Positions 7,887 through 18,540 of a stretch of DNA of 64,000 nucleotides are shown piece after piece. The stretch is taken from the NCBI RefSeq assembly GCF_004770615.1, contig NZ_RQER01000001.1, positions 186,001 through 250,000 of the forward strand. Direction: 5' to 3'. Made by a program: the position numbers and the translations under genes. This stretch comes from Leptospira langatensis (lineage in GTDB: Bacteria > Spirochaetota > Leptospiria > Leptospirales > Leptospiraceae). The notes under the pieces are model-generated. The model searched no databases. It saw only the letters and a program-made list of their open reading frames with translations, and was not told where the DNA came from. The first letter of the stretch is position 1, and each line of letters opens with the position of its first letter.

Positions 7887-10412
7887 TCAGACTCTATAGA
7901 ATTCTAAATTCTCTCTCAATTGGTCCGGTAAACTTCCCAGAGTATTGATATATTTCTTATATCTGTTTTCCAGCTCAGTGAATTTGCGGGTCCTGATATT
8001 GATGAATCTGTTATTGATCTCTCCGAAGGCAGGCATTTTGGAAACCTTTTCTCGGATCGGTCGCGCAAAAGGAATATGACGGTAGAAGATACTTCTCACT
8101 ACTCGGTTCAATCGTTGAACTCCTTCGGCTTCGTACTTGATCCAAAGCTGATAGTCGTTTGCGAAAATATCCCGCTCATTTCGGAAGCGTTTGAATTCCG
8201 CCGCGAGCTTTTCCTTGATCTCAATTGAGAGATCCTTGTTCTTTTTGTAGAACTGAACGTAGTCCATATAGTCCGCAGTGATGGACGGATTTCCCACGTT
8301 ATTCCATTCGGGACCGAGGATAGTCTTACAAAGCTCCCAGCGGAAAGCCGCGAATGCATCTATGAGAAGGGACTTCAGATCTCCTTGCACGAAGATCGGA
8401 AGAACGATCCTGCCTCGGCTTTCTTTGGAACCGGAACCCCTATGAATAGAAAGCTCCTGCCACATCATGATCTTACTTCCGATAGAAGGGACGATAATGA
8501 AATCCGGAACGATGGCCCTTTGGATGAATTCCTTATTGATCCCGGTCTCAGGATTATTATAGATCACCTCTCGGTTGAATACGGAGAAATCCACTGCCAT
8601 GATATCATGGATGGTATCCGTCAAAAGCTTCTTCGTAACATAAGCTTTTCCTAATGGGATCTGGGAATGATACTTGGTCAAAATAGGTAGGTAGGTCGCC
8701 AAGGAACCGGTAGTAAGACGGACGTTCGCCTCGTACATCGCTCCGAATTCGAACTTCAATCTAGCTTCCGGGTTATCTATATCAGGTGGAAGATCGGATT
8801 CCTTTTTGAAGACTGCATTCCGATTGTCCATCTTGACCTTGTCGAAGAAGTTCTGTCCTAACTCGTCCAGAGAAGTAGGGGCTTCTCTCTTGTAGATCCT
8901 TTCTAGCCATTCTGTTCCGTAGTGGATCGGAATATCGGAAACCGCAGCGATCGGGTCCTTGTAAGTAGACATGAAGACTAATTGGGAATCATCCAACATG
9001 GTCTCATCAAAGAGTCCGTACTTGAGCATTAGATCAACAGGCTTCGGAACATTCTTGTTCGAATTCATATACTTCTGAAAGCAGGCAGCATAGATATCGA
9101 AATAGGTTTTTGTAATAGAGCGTCTGAGTTTTCGAGTATCGTTGTCCGAATCTAAAGGATTTTTCAGCGATTTGAGTTTCACCATCATTGCGGAGAACTC
9201 TTTGATCGCGTCCCCGCCTAAACCGGAAAACTGAATGATCGTAGAAGCGGAGTTTGCCAATTCCTTTCGGATCGCGGTTGCATCCGCAGAACCGTCCACG
9301 GATATTCCCCCGTTGGTTGCTGCGGCAGGTGCAGAGGATTCGAATTTTTTGGAAAGCCCCAGGGTCTTTTCCAAAAAGGATTTAATATTCGGAGAAGGGT
9401 TCGGTAACGCGGAACCGAATAGAGTCTGGTGGCCCGCCAGAGATCTTTCGATCTTTTGGGATACTACTTGTAGGATCGGGACCACGAATTCAGGAGGGGC
9501 GGTGGAATATCCGTTAGCCGCCATATCCAAGATCAAAAAGTATTTCTCTGTCAGACTTTCCGGACCACCTAAGAGAAGTTTGAATCCTTCATCTACTTCC
9601 TCCAGGATGCCTCTTGAATTTTCCGTAAGACCGTTCTGCACTCTACCTAACTTATCGCAGACATAAGAGACCATTGCAGGATCAGGAGCGAAAAGTTGCG
9701 CAAGTAGATTCGGATCGGAGAGAATGATCTTTCGAACGAAATTGAATTCTGCGTCTTGGAATTCTATCTCTTCCGGATTGTACTTCATCAAAAGCTGGGA
9801 ATGATCCTCTTCTACATAATTGGGGGTAGGTCTTTCGGGAAGGATCCCACCGTTATCGAAGTAATGCTTAAGATTTTCTCTCGCAAGTCGAAGTACCGGA
9901 TCTACGATCTCTGCGCCCGGATCCGCTATTGGTTGTCCTGGCTTGATATCCGGAAAAACTCCCGGGTTGAATTGATAGTACAAAAGAGAAAGATTGTCGT
10001 TCGTCCTTCCCATATCCGAAGCGATCTTTCTGAGCTGGTTCGCCTTCTTGAATAGTTCGGTGATCTCTCTTAAAAGAGAGCGGCCTACCATGATGCCTAG
10101 AGAACTTCTCGCAGCAAGAGAACGGCCTACGGTAGACTGGGACATAACATACGTGGAAAGCACGCAGTCCTGTTCCGCGATAATTGTATAAGGATAGCGA
10201 CCCGTTCCGAATAAGGCGGAGGCACCTGGGGTCAGATTGGCACCGGAGATCTTAAATAGCTCCAGCTTTCTGCTATTGGGAGCATCGAGCACGTAACGCA
10301 AGGCTCCGCTATGGAGTACGTTTAAGGAATTTGCGCTGGAACCTTCTGGAAAGAGAACAGAACCGGCTTTAACAGTGACTTTTTGATTTGGTACGCTTGT
10401 ATCTAATGCCAT
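7887..10412 (-). CDS. Large protein with N-terminal cyclic-nucleotide-binding fold
   Basis: 841 residues, no signal peptide or membrane helices. Residues about 10-125 resemble the cNMP-binding/Crp cupin fold: [28 protein letters not shown], then a second barrel half ending in [25 protein letters not shown]. The glycine positions fit, but a clear phosphate-binding GE-x6-RAA cassette is not seen, so ligand binding is uncertain. The remaining 700 residues are helical and match no family I can name. The predicted promoter would leave only about a 12-base leader without a Shine-Dalgarno sequence. Possibly a scaffold or regulatory protein; I infer no further. Confidence 0.75.
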   Translation of the reverse strand: MALDTSVPNQKVTVKAGSVLFPEGSSANSLNVLHSGALRYVLDAPNSRKLELFKISGANLTPGASALFGTGRYPYTIIAEQDCVLSTYVMSQSTVGRSLAARSSLGIMVGRSLLREITELFKKANQLRKIASDMGRTNDNLSLLYYQFNPGVFPDIKPGQPIADPGAEIVDPVLRLARENLKHYFDNGGILPERPTPNYVEEDHSQLLMKYNPEEIEFQDAEFNFVRKIILSDPNLLAQLFAPDPAMVSYVCDKLGRVQNGLTENSRGILEEVDEGFKLLLGGPESLTEKYFLILDMAANGYSTAPPEFVVPILQVVSQKIERSLAGHQTLFGSALPNPSPNIKSFLEKTLGLSKKFESSAPAAATNGGISVDGSADATAIRKELANSASTIIQFSGLGGDAIKEFSAMMVKLKSLKNPLDSDNDTRKLRRSITKTYFDIYAACFQKYMNSNKNVPKPVDLMLKYGLFDETMLDDSQLVFMSTYKDPIAAVSDIPIHYGTEWLERIYKREAPTSLDELGQNFFDKVKMDNRNAVFKKESDLPPDIDNPEARLKFEFGAMYEANVRLTTGSLATYLPILTKYHSQIPLGKAYVTKKLLTDTIHDIMAVDFSVFNREVIYNNPETGINKEFIQRAIVPDFIIVPSIGSKIMMWQELSIHRGSGSKESRGRIVLPIFVQGDLKSLLIDAFAAFRWELCKTILGPEWNNVGNPSITADYMDYVQFYKKNKDLSIEIKEKLAAEFKRFRNERDIFANDYQLWIKYEAEGVQRLNRVVRSIFYRHIPFARPIREKVSKMPAFGEINNRFINIRTRKFTELENRYKKYINTLGSLPDQLRENLEFYRV

Positions 10413-10430
10413 ACGATCGCGGGTTGGGGC

Positions 10431-10459
10431 AAATTAAGAAGAAAACAATCCTTTGCCAA
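10431..10459 (-). promoter_or_regulatory. Promoter of the cNMP-fold gene
   Basis: On the minus strand TTGGCA (10459-10454) is followed after 17 bases by TAATTT (10436-10431). The start codon is at 10412, giving a predicted leader of about a dozen bases with no Shine-Dalgarno match. Confidence 0.55.
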
Positions 10460-10602
10460 GGAAGGAAACTCTTTTTTAAAGGATTCTCCAAAAACAAACT
10501 TTGTTCCAAAAAGAGAAAGGATCGCCTAGGACAGTGCAGGCAACTGGGAGAAGATCAAGTCTGCTTGACTAAGGATCTGAATCCCAAAAACTCCATTTGA
10601 AA

Positions 10603-11739
10603 ATGAAAAAACCGGACCAAGTACTGAAAGGCTCTTCTATAGGAATGCTCACCAACCAAAGCGCATACGGTTGGAAAGGCGATTATCATTTCAGGAGCAT
10701 ACAGAAAGAATACGGATTAAAGAAGTTATTCCTTCCGGAGCATGGGCTTTTTGCAGAGCTACAAGATCAAGTCTCCGGAAGTGAACTTCACTACGATCTG
10801 GGAGAAACTCAGATCTTAAATCTATACGGAGACAACGAAGACAGCCTTTTTCCCGGAGAAGAAGCCTTTTCGGGTCTAGACACATTTCTCATCGATATTC
10901 GGGATGTGGGAGCTCGCTATTATACCTTTTTGACTAGTGCCTTGTATGCGATGCAGGCAGCGGACCAATACCAAAAATCCGGGAAAGGAAGGATCAAGAT
11001 CGTAGTAGTGGATTCTCCGAATCCTGCGGGAAGAAGAATAGAAGGATCTCCACTTCAAAAAAAATTCGCTTCTTTTGTAGGAGTAGAAGGTACCTTACAT
11101 AGACACGGACTTTCTACAGCGGGACTTCTAGAATATTATAAGGATGTGTTTTCCCTAGATCTGAAATTCCATAGGATCAAACTGTATCCGAAAAAGAGCT
11201 CGAGTTTTCTTTGGGTTCCACCTTCTCCGAATATTCCCGCACAAACGACTTGCTATGTATATACGGGCCTTTGTCTTTTAGAAGGAACCAATCTCTCCGA
11301 AGGAAGAGGTACTACTCGCCCCTTCGAGATCTTCGGAGCTCCATATATCGACGACCTGGACCGAGGCATTCTGGAAAAGTTGGAAGAAAAGCAAAAGGGC
11401 ATTTTTAGACTGAGATCTTTGAAGTTCATTCCCACCTTTCATAAACATTTCGGGAAAGTTTGCGGAGGATATCAGATCCTTTTGGATAAACCCGAGAAAT
11501 TCCACAGTCTACTATTCGGATTGCATTTTTTGAAAACAATCCGGGAGGAATATCCGGATCAATTCGAGTTCCTAAACGGACCGTACGAATTCAGATCGGA
11601 TCTCCCTGCGATCCAATTGCTCGTGGGAGACGAGTTCCTGCTAGGGTATCTGGATGGGAAACGAAAGTATTCCGAGATAAAGGATTATCTGGAAGAGACG
11701 GAACGAAATTGGAAGAAGGCTACGAGATCCTATCGATAA
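10603..11739 (+). CDS. namZ: NamZ-like exo-beta-N-acetylmuramidase (DUF1343)
   Basis: 379 residues covering the whole DUF1343 family. Visible blocks are [11 protein letters not shown] near 11-21, [10 protein letters not shown] near 44-53, [20 protein letters not shown] near 98-117, [10 protein letters not shown] near 133-142 and [21 protein letters not shown] near 226-246. Characterised members remove non-reducing terminal N-acetylmuramic acid from peptidoglycan fragments. The N-terminus has no signal peptide, so it would act in the cytoplasm on recycled fragments. ATG 10603 is preferred to the TTG at 10597; neither has a good ribosome site. Lipoprotein or secreted forms occur in other bacteria but not here. 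Confidence 0.85.
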   Translation: MKKPDQVLKGSSIGMLTNQSAYGWKGDYHFRSIQKEYGLKKLFLPEHGLFAELQDQVSGSELHYDLGETQILNLYGDNEDSLFPGEEAFSGLDTFLIDIRDVGARYYTFLTSALYAMQAADQYQKSGKGRIKIVVVDSPNPAGRRIEGSPLQKKFASFVGVEGTLHRHGLSTAGLLEYYKDVFSLDLKFHRIKLYPKKSSSFLWVPPSPNIPAQTTCYVYTGLCLLEGTNLSEGRGTTRPFEIFGAPYIDDLDRGILEKLEEKQKGIFRLRSLKFIPTFHKHFGKVCGGYQILLDKPEKFHSLLFGLHFLKTIREEYPDQFEFLNGPYEFRSDLPAIQLLVGDEFLLGYLDGKRKYSEIKDYLEETERNWKKATRSYR

Positions 11740-11820
11740 CCGGCCATCTTGCCTCGAGCCTGGATCGGGACCGCTTGCTACAGCTAAACAGTTAAGAAAT
11801 GTCTCCAGATCCGAAAAGAT

Positions 11821-12057
11821 TCAGATCGGCAAGCGATTGAATTCGCTTTTTAGTTTTTGCAAATCCCCTAGTAGATCCGTGGGAGAAGGGCGGACTGTCT
11901 TTGCTAATTGCATTGCATTTTCGATCAGGTCCAGGATCAGCTTCTTTTCCGTAACGGCTCGGATCTTGGGCATAGTGCTCCATTCTTTCTTAAATAGAGA
12001 GGCCTTCTCGTCTACGATGGAGACGATCTTGTTTAATGCATGGATCTCTTCGTTCAT
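11821..12057 (-). CDS. Small helical protein of unknown function (78 aa)
   Basis: Not recognised. A 78-residue predicted all-helical cytoplasmic protein starting MNEEIHALNKIVSIVDEKAS, with no cysteines and no hydrophobic segment. It starts seven bases after the membrane protein gene at 12065-12661 and is the last of three tightly packed minus-strand genes, which supports its reality. Role unknown; a coiled-coil partner of the membrane protein upstream is a guess. Confidence 0.65.
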   Translation of the reverse strand: MNEEIHALNKIVSIVDEKASLFKKEWSTMPKIRAVTEKKLILDLIENAMQLAKTVRPSPTDLLGDLQKLKSEFNRLPI

Positions 12058-12064
12058 ACTGTGC

Positions 12065-12661
12065 TCAAAAATTAGGGATTTCTAAAGAAACATTTCCATT
12101 TTCACGGATCATTTCCACTTGGAATTTTCTCTTCTTCTCACCGCGAAATGCGGAGCTCAAATTATTCCATACAGACTTGACCGGGATCTTACATTCGGGA
12201 GGGAGATTTTGTATGGCTTCGGAAGAAGGCTCATATCTATAGAATTCGGTGCTTCCTGGCTCCACTTTTTTCGAGATAAGTGTCCAGGGATCCTGCAGGC
12301 AATTCAAACCGTCGGATGTAGAAATGCGAACTTGGATCCTGTCTTTTGCATCCGGGAATTGGACCGTCTCGTTTCCTTGGTTCTTTAAAAATAAGAAGAA
12401 GGTAGGGAGATCTTTGGTACTCTCTCGACTCGAAGAGAGACGAAAGCTCAGATTTTGGATCTTTATTTCCTTGGATTCGGACTGGCCGGAGAAGGCGAGA
12501 GGATTCAGGACTTTGGCGACTGCCGCAAAAATAAAAAGAAGAAGGATCAGATCAAAGAATAAGATCAGTTTACCCCGACTCTTATTCTTATTATCCTCTC
12601 TGCTTTTTTTCAGGAACTCTTGGAATTCTTCCGGAGAACGAGAATGATATCCTTTACTCAT
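12065..12661 (-). CDS. Single-pass membrane protein of unknown function
   Basis: 198 residues. A basic N-terminus (SKGYHSRSPEEFQEFLKKSREDNKNKSRGK) precedes one membrane helix (LILFFDLILLLFIFAAVAKVL, about 31-51). The remaining 145 residues would face the periplasm and look beta-rich, with patterns such as IKIQNLSFRLSS and FFLFLKNQGNETVQFPDA reminiscent of an Ig-like or FxLD fold. It is the middle gene of a three-gene minus-strand cluster. Function not recognised. Confidence 0.7.
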   Translation of the reverse strand: MSKGYHSRSPEEFQEFLKKSREDNKNKSRGKLILFFDLILLLFIFAAVAKVLNPLAFSGQSESKEIKIQNLSFRLSSSRESTKDLPTFFLFLKNQGNETVQFPDAKDRIQVRISTSDGLNCLQDPWTLISKKVEPGSTEFYRYEPSSEAIQNLPPECKIPVKSVWNNLSSAFRGEKKRKFQVEMIRENGNVSLEIPNF

Positions 12662-12682
12662 GTCTTTCCTGGTCGGCTTGTC

Positions 12683-12886
12683 TTACTTAGTCGATCTCAT
12701 TTTTTTCAGCCAGAGAGATACCGTCCAAACGACAGTGATTGCAAATACTACAGTAATTACAATGCGGTATTGCAGGAAGAAACTGCTGAAATACGCTCCG
12801 ATCAGAACGTAGATGGAAGCAACGCAAAGTTTAAAAACGATAAATTCAGCATTGGACCAACTCGTTTCTTTTGTAAAAAAGTTCAT
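12683..12886 (-). CDS. Small two-helix membrane protein (67 aa)
   Basis: 67 residues, about 70 percent in two hydrophobic segments (FIVFKLCVASIYVLIGAYFS and IVITVVFAITVVWTVSLWL), ending in a basic tail KKMRSTK. First gene of the three-gene minus-strand cluster, with 21 bases before the next gene. Too short and featureless to assign. Divergent from the CDGSH gene. Confidence 0.65.
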   Translation of the reverse strand: MNFFTKETSWSNAEFIVFKLCVASIYVLIGAYFSSFFLQYRIVITVVFAITVVWTVSLWLKKMRSTK

Positions 12887-13023
12887 ATGAACCCGCCTGA
12901 GGGATTTTGCTAGCTAGAATCAAATACGAAAGAAAAAATCCGTCAAGCATTCTGCATCCTGCTTGCAGAAACTCGGTGATCTATCATAATCTTTCACCAT
13001 CTTCGGTCGCAGAGGGAATGGAA

Positions 13024-13650
13024 ATGGAAACAGTAAAAGGCAAACAGGTAACAATACTCTTTGAAGGAAAAAAATGTATCCATTCTCGCAATTGCGTGCT
13101 GAGCAGGCCGGACGTTTTCGTGCCGAACGTAGAAGGGGAATGGATCTATCCGGATCAGGCGAGTCCGGAAGAAATTCGAGCACTTGCCCTGAATTGTCCC
13201 TCGGGTGCGATCCGTTTCGAGCCGGAAGATCCGAAATTCTCGGAAAAGGCTCCTCCGATCAATGTCGTACGGATCCGAGAGAACGGTCCCTTAGCGTTCC
13301 ATGCAGATATGGAGTTGGAAGGTTCTGGCAATGAATATCGTCTAACGTTATGTAGATGCGGAGCATCCAAAAATAAACCCTTCTGTGATTCCAGTCATGT
13401 CGAGATCGGTTTTACCGCGACTGGAGAACCGCCTGTCCAGGAATCCGAACCCTTGCCCGTCCGAAACGGAAAGCTTGCGATCAAACCTACTAAAAACGGT
13501 CCTCTCCATGTAACCGGAAATTTAGAAGTCTGTTCTGGTACTGGAAAGGTAACAAATCGGATTACGGATGGCTATCTTTGCCGCTGTGGAGGATCTTCCA
13601 ATAAGCCGTACTGTGACGGCACTCACAGAAAGATCGGATTTAAATCCTGA
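13024..13650 (+). CDS. Iron-sulfur protein: Fer4_19 domain plus two CDGSH domains
   Basis: 208 residues from ATG 13024, which has GAGGG seven bases upstream; the longer frame from 12907 lacks such a site. Residues 8-65 match the divergent single-cluster ferredoxin domain (Fer4_19) with C18, C24 and C58 in CIHSRNC and CPSGAI. Two CDGSH-type 2Fe-2S modules follow: CRCGASKNKPFCDSSH near 110-125 and CRCGGSSNKPYCDGTH near 186-201. The first has Ser in place of Gly in the CDGSH signature but keeps the three Cys and the His. Likely a cytoplasmic electron-transfer or redox-sensing protein; partners unknown. It converges with nnr. Confidence 0.85.
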   Translation: METVKGKQVTILFEGKKCIHSRNCVLSRPDVFVPNVEGEWIYPDQASPEEIRALALNCPSGAIRFEPEDPKFSEKAPPINVVRIRENGPLAFHADMELEGSGNEYRLTLCRCGASKNKPFCDSSHVEIGFTATGEPPVQESEPLPVRNGKLAIKPTKNGPLHVTGNLEVCSGTGKVTNRITDGYLCRCGGSSNKPYCDGTHRKIGFKS

Positions 13651-13733
13651 TCTGTCCAGTTTACCGAATAACTATTGTTAGGTGGATTGGAATACTTTAG
13701 ATGGTAGTGCGGTCAATTACGATTTAGAAAGTT

Positions 13734-15194
13734 CTAAAGGAGTTCCGTTTCGACCAGATTCCGGATCTTCTTGCGGATCCTTCCGGCGGTAGGAAAGCCC
13801 TTGCACTGTTCCGCACAGTAAAGAAGAAGGCTCTCCGCCAAGCGCACAGATTCCACGATCTCTTCTCCTCTGGACAAGAAGAAGGAAAGCACGCCTACGA
13901 GTAGATCTCCCGTTCCCATCACGGCAAGTCTAGGCTCTTGGTATTCCCAAAAATAGGAGATCCCATCCGGCGAGAAGAGTACGGAGACGGAGCCCTTTAA
14001 AAGGAGATAGCAATTCTTTTCTTTCGCCCAGTCTTGTGCCTCTTCCAGACTCGCGTAAATATTCGGAGAAGATTTTCCTGTGAGAGAATTCCATTCCCCT
14101 AGATGAGGAGTTAGGATGAAATTCGGAGAAAGCTTTCGATTCGAGACGTCCTGCAATGCTCCCGCATCCAAAACGATCTTTGCATCCTTCGGATATGCAG
14201 AAGAAGGAAGATCCGACTTGGTCAAACCTGGGCCAACAGCGATCACTCTCGCTTTCTTCACGAAAGAGGAAGAATACCCGTCCTTTCCTGATTCCAGTTT
14301 CGAGATCATAAAGGAAGGATCTTTCTTTAAGACCTTTGTGAGAGTTGATTCCGAAGGAGTCAGTATTTGGGAGATCCCTCCACCTAGTTCCTGGAAGGTG
14401 AGAGCAGAGGATAGGATCGCTCCTGCCATTCCTTCCGAACCACCTACAAAGACCGCCGAGCCGTTCTTATATTTGTGGGAGTCTTTCTCTCTCCGCAATC
14501 TGGACTTCAATTCTTCCTCGTTTGCGCGAATAAAGACCCTGCTCTTCGTAGAAAACTCTTCTCGCAAGAAGCCGATCGGATGAAAGCTTTTCTTTTCCTT
14601 CGAGAGAGGATAAAAAAGATTCTTTAGTTTAGGAGAACCTATCTCCGCTAATGCATCCGCATCGAAAGGAAATTCTTTTTCGGGAATAAAACCGGAAACC
14701 GCATCGATACTTAGGATGAAGATCGAAGACTTGAATTTCTCCTTTGCCTTAGAGATCTCTCCGGCCACTCTGGAAATCTCTCCCTCTAACGGTTCCTTGA
14801 ATCCGGTGCCGAGCAAGCAATCCACGAGCATGAGCCCAGGATGCACTATGCTCGCCTGGAATTTCTCCAAAGGGAGAATAGGGATCTTGAGGGATTCTGT
14901 CAGATTTTTATAATATTTCGTTTCTTCGGAAAATGCCCCTGACTTAGAAAAGATCTCTACTTGCAGTCCTTCCGCTTTTAGGAATTGAGCGAGAGCGTAT
15001 CCGTCGCCTCCGTTATTTCCTGATCCGCAGAGGATTATGATCTTTTGGGCAGAACGAAATTGAACTTCCCAGGCCTTGAAAACGGAGAGCGCGGCAAAGC
15101 CCATGAGAAGGGTTCCCGAAATTCCCCTTTCTTGGATCGTAATCCGATCCAATTCCCTACTTTCGTTTTCGTTAAATAGGACCTGGGACTTCAC
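13734..15194 (-). CDS. nnr: Bifunctional NAD(P)HX epimerase/dehydratase
   Basis: 486 residues repairing hydrated NADH/NADPH. The N-terminal NnrE epimerase domain (about 1-215) has the nucleotide-binding CGSGNNGGDGYALA near 56-69. The C-terminal NnrD ADP/ATP-dependent dehydratase domain (about 230-486) shows GGSEGMAGA, AVGPGL, LTPHLGEW and the catalytic GTGDLL. All key motifs are present and the length is typical for the fused enzyme. It starts seven bases after the upstream lipoprotein gene and is probably co-transcribed with it. Confidence 0.92.
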   Translation of the reverse strand: MKSQVLFNENESRELDRITIQERGISGTLLMGFAALSVFKAWEVQFRSAQKIIILCGSGNNGGDGYALAQFLKAEGLQVEIFSKSGAFSEETKYYKNLTESLKIPILPLEKFQASIVHPGLMLVDCLLGTGFKEPLEGEISRVAGEISKAKEKFKSSIFILSIDAVSGFIPEKEFPFDADALAEIGSPKLKNLFYPLSKEKKSFHPIGFLREEFSTKSRVFIRANEEELKSRLRREKDSHKYKNGSAVFVGGSEGMAGAILSSALTFQELGGGISQILTPSESTLTKVLKKDPSFMISKLESGKDGYSSSFVKKARVIAVGPGLTKSDLPSSAYPKDAKIVLDAGALQDVSNRKLSPNFILTPHLGEWNSLTGKSSPNIYASLEEAQDWAKEKNCYLLLKGSVSVLFSPDGISYFWEYQEPRLAVMGTGDLLVGVLSFFLSRGEEIVESVRLAESLLLYCAEQCKGFPTAGRIRKKIRNLVETELL

Positions 15195-15200
15195 AAAAGG

Positions 15201-16412
15201 TCATTTCCACTTGTGGATCTCTAGATAGCCGGCCTTGATCTTCATGGAATAGATCTCGTCCTTCGTATCCATCCAAGTTTCTCTCCAAAGACCTCTGGGA
15301 GGAGGATAGTTGAGTCGGATATTATTCACATGATTTCCGTCTTCGTCGTGTACTTGTAAACGAATGGAATTTCCTTCCTCTACTTCGGTTTCCCAGATAA
15401 AGAAATTATCATTGCTGAGTGCCCAATACAGTGTCTCGGAAGGGTCCTGGATCTCTTTGATCGGAGTGATCCGTTTCTCTTTCAGATCGTAGCGAAGTAT
15501 CTTTCTATTCTTGAATCTCCCGGACTTGGTCTCATAGAAACTAAAAGAACCTAAAACGTAATCCCCGTCCGCATGAGAGAGAATGGAATCCACATACCAA
15601 GTAAAAGTATCTCCGCTAGTATTTAAGGAATCTTTAAAGTCTTCGGCAGAGACTTTTTGCTTTAGTTTGCCGGCTTCGTCGAAAATGCTCAGGCGCATTT
15701 CTCCGCCGGCCCTATGATACACGAATAATAGATCGCTATTTCCGGCGTCCATTCTCTCGATATAACCGAAAGGAATGGAACCGCCCGCCCCGTCGGCATA
15801 AATGGTCTGAGCTAACTTGCCGGAGTCGTTGATCTTCAGAATGACGGAAGGAACCGCTTCTTCCGCTTCTGTACGAAACTCTCCCGATTTCTTCGCAAAA
15901 ATATTCTCAGGAGCCTTGTCCGTTTTTACATCTTCTTTTAATACTCTGGACTGAACGAATACATCGTCGCCGTCCGAAACGGTAACGAGACCTATTCTTC
16001 CCAATTTGATATTATACGTCTTGATCTTTTCGGTTTGCTTGTCCTTAGGAGTACCGATCACGAATTTCAGATCCCCGTCCGAATTGAAGGCCTTGATCAA
16101 GGATTGTTCGAAATCCGGAATATAGATCACACCGGAAGCGACCGCTACTTGGTTCGGCACGTTGGTCGGGACCCGATTTACGATATTCACTTGTAATTCT
16201 TTTAATTCTTTTCCCAACTTTACTCTTCCGTAAAGATAAGGATTATAATCGTCCACTCGGAACTTGGAGCAGGAACCTAGTAGGACCAGGAATAAGATCC
16301 CGATCGGAATATATTTGCGAAGAACCGGATGTTGTACTTTTGAAATAAACGAAATTTGCATCATATCTGTTTTATCCGTACTCTTTTGGAGAGAGCCCGG
16401 GACGTTTTCCAT
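15201..16412 (-). CDS. Putative lipoprotein, beta-propeller-like, Leptospira type
   Basis: About 403 residues from ATG 16412, chosen because AAGGA lies four bases upstream; ATG 16364 is an alternative giving a shorter signal. The signal segment YIPIGILFLVLLGSC ends in a lipobox-like Cys. The rest consists of repeated beta-strand motifs (VAVASGVIYIPDFEQSLIKA, GDLKFVIGTPK) like an NHL/six-bladed propeller. It resembles, from memory, the Leptospira family called LIC_12708; this cannot be checked here. Divergent from rimP and seven bases before nnr. Probably surface or periplasmic; ligand unknown. Confidence 0.72.
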   Translation of the reverse strand: MENVPGSLQKSTDKTDMMQISFISKVQHPVLRKYIPIGILFLVLLGSCSKFRVDDYNPYLYGRVKLGKELKELQVNIVNRVPTNVPNQVAVASGVIYIPDFEQSLIKAFNSDGDLKFVIGTPKDKQTEKIKTYNIKLGRIGLVTVSDGDDVFVQSRVLKEDVKTDKAPENIFAKKSGEFRTEAEEAVPSVILKINDSGKLAQTIYADGAGGSIPFGYIERMDAGNSDLLFVYHRAGGEMRLSIFDEAGKLKQKVSAEDFKDSLNTSGDTFTWYVDSILSHADGDYVLGSFSFYETKSGRFKNRKILRYDLKEKRITPIKEIQDPSETLYWALSNDNFFIWETEVEEGNSIRLQVHDEDGNHVNNIRLNYPPPRGLWRETWMDTKDEIYSMKIKAGYLEIHKWK

Positions 16413-16493
16413 ACCATCCTTCTTTTTCCTGTGAGAAAACAAGCAATTTCGGCCATGCTTTGAGTGGGTGGGAGAAGGAAGGGTATTTTTTAC

Positions 16494-16522
16494 TTTACAG
16501 TAGAGCTCGCTAAAAATATTTT
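16494..16522 (+). promoter_or_regulatory. Promoter of the rimP-nusA-infB operon
   Basis: TTTACA (16494-16499), a 17-base spacer and TATTTT (16517-16522). Transcription would begin near 16529, giving an 87-base leader before rimP that contains two hairpins. Confidence 0.55.
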
Positions 16523-16540
16523 GAATGGATATCGGGAACC

Positions 16541-16607
16541 ACCCCATCTGTGTATGGGTAAAACCTAAAAAACTACGGATATTTCCGATTTTGTAGGTTG
16601 TTTTTTT
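16541..16607 (+). terminator. Terminator-like hairpin in the rimP leader (possible attenuator)
   Basis: AACCTA (16562-16567) pairs with TAGGTT (16594-16599), extended inward by A/T pairs and GGA/TCC, and is followed by seven T residues (16601-16607). A smaller hairpin precedes it (CCCAT 16543-16547 with ATGGG 16554-16558). No + strand gene lies upstream, so a terminator here makes sense mainly as an attenuator of the operon. Confidence 0.5.
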
Positions 16608-16615
16608 CTCCATTT

Positions 16616-17149
<534 letters not shown>

Positions 17150-17151
17150 TT

Positions 17152-18519
17152 ATGGCAGTTAAGAAGAAAGAAGCCGAAGTCAATCTGTTGGAAGCAATCC
17201 AGCAATTTTGTGCCGACAAGTCCCTGGATAGGGAAGCCGTGATGGGAGTCATACGTGATTCCTTGGTCACCGCATACAAGAAGAAGTCCGGCATAGAGAC
17301 TTTAGACGAAGAAGCAAATCCGATCAAAGTCGAATTCGCATCCGGCACTGACGGAGAGAATGTCGTAATCGTAGTTTCCCGCAAAGTAGTGGAATCCTCT
17401 CCTGCAAACGGATTGGAGATCTCTTTGGAAGAAGCGAGAACAGTTTATCCTGACGCGAACGTAGACGACGTGTTGGACTTCAAAGAGAAGCCGATGGAGC
17501 TCTCTCGTATTATTTCCAGCCAAGCCAAGCAAATGGTATTCCAGCGCCTAAGAGATATGGAAAAAGAACTTCTGTATCAAGAATACAAGGCAAAAGAAGG
17601 CGAACTCACTCATGGTTACTTCCAACGTTGGAAGAAGGACGCTATGTCCATCGACCTCGGAAAGGTCGAAGGGATCATGCCTAAGAGAGAGCAAAACCCT
17701 GGTGAGAAATATCATAGCGGGGATCGTCTCAAAGCAATCATACAAAAAGTGGAACTTCGTCCTAGAGAACCGATCCCAGTGATCACTCTTTCTCGTGCTT
17801 CCGCGGATTTCGTTCGTAAACTATTCGAAATGGAGATCCCTGAGATCTATGACGGATTGGTCGAGATCGTAAACGTAGCTCGTCAACCTTCCATTCGTAC
17901 CAAGGTAGTGGTATATGCAACTCGCGGGGACATTGATCCTGTGGGAGCTTGCGTGGGAATGAAAGGAGTTCGTATCCAATCCATCGTAAGAGAACTTGGA
18001 AATGAAAGGATCGATATCGTTCAGTATTCTTCCGACCCGACGGAATTTATCGCAAACGCGATCTCTCCGGCGAAACCTTACGATGTAAAGGCGGATTCTA
18101 TAGGAAGAGAGGCAATGGTTATCGTTCCTGAGGAACAATTATCTCTTGCAATTGGGATCAACGGGTCCAATGTCAAGTTGGCGTCTCAATTAACAGGTTT
18201 CAGAATCGATATCAAAACGATAGCCCAGTATAACGAAGAGTTCTCTTCTCCGGAAGCTAGGGAGAGATTGGATAAACTATTCAGTCCTCCTGCAGAAATT
18301 ACGGAAGATGAGGATGACGGAGTCACCGCTCTGGAAGACTTGCCTGGACTTTCTGCCCGACTGATCGGACTCTTGAGAAGTGCGGGTATCAACAACGTAG
18401 AGACATTGATCGAGATTAGCCAGGATGATCTGGCAAAGCTCCCAGGAATTGGACAGACTACGGCAGCGCAGATCTTAAGAATTCTCGCAGAATCCGTAGA
18501 GTGGGTAGAGGAAAGCTAA
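17152..18519 (+). CDS. nusA: Transcription termination/antitermination factor NusA
   Basis: 455 residues. Domain order is the standard one: N-terminal RNA polymerase-binding domain (about 1-130), S1 domain (HGYFQRWKKDAMSIDLGKVEGIMPKRE region), two KH domains (with GMKGVRIQSIVREL and INGSNVKLASQL), then a C-terminal helix-hairpin-helix segment (DLAKLPGIGQTTAAQIL). It binds RNA polymerase and modulates pausing, termination and rRNA antitermination. ATG 17152 lies two bases after the rimP stop, and no ylxR or tRNA-Met gene sits in this operon, unlike some other bacteria. Confidence 0.95.
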   Translation: MAVKKKEAEVNLLEAIQQFCADKSLDREAVMGVIRDSLVTAYKKKSGIETLDEEANPIKVEFASGTDGENVVIVVSRKVVESSPANGLEISLEEARTVYPDANVDDVLDFKEKPMELSRIISSQAKQMVFQRLRDMEKELLYQEYKAKEGELTHGYFQRWKKDAMSIDLGKVEGIMPKREQNPGEKYHSGDRLKAIIQKVELRPREPIPVITLSRASADFVRKLFEMEIPEIYDGLVEIVNVARQPSIRTKVVVYATRGDIDPVGACVGMKGVRIQSIVRELGNERIDIVQYSSDPTEFIANAISPAKPYDVKADSIGREAMVIVPEEQLSLAIGINGSNVKLASQLTGFRIDIKTIAQYNEEFSSPEARERLDKLFSPPAEITEDEDDGVTALEDLPGLSARLIGLLRSAGINNVETLIEISQDDLAKLPGIGQTTAAQILRILAESVEWVEES

Positions 18520-18540
18520 TTTCTCGATCGTCGGAAGATT

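Noticed and set aside
10388..10600. 70-residue Lys-rich open frame on the + strand
   Set aside because: It begins inside the antisense start of the cNMP-fold gene, covers its promoter, and has no ribosome site.
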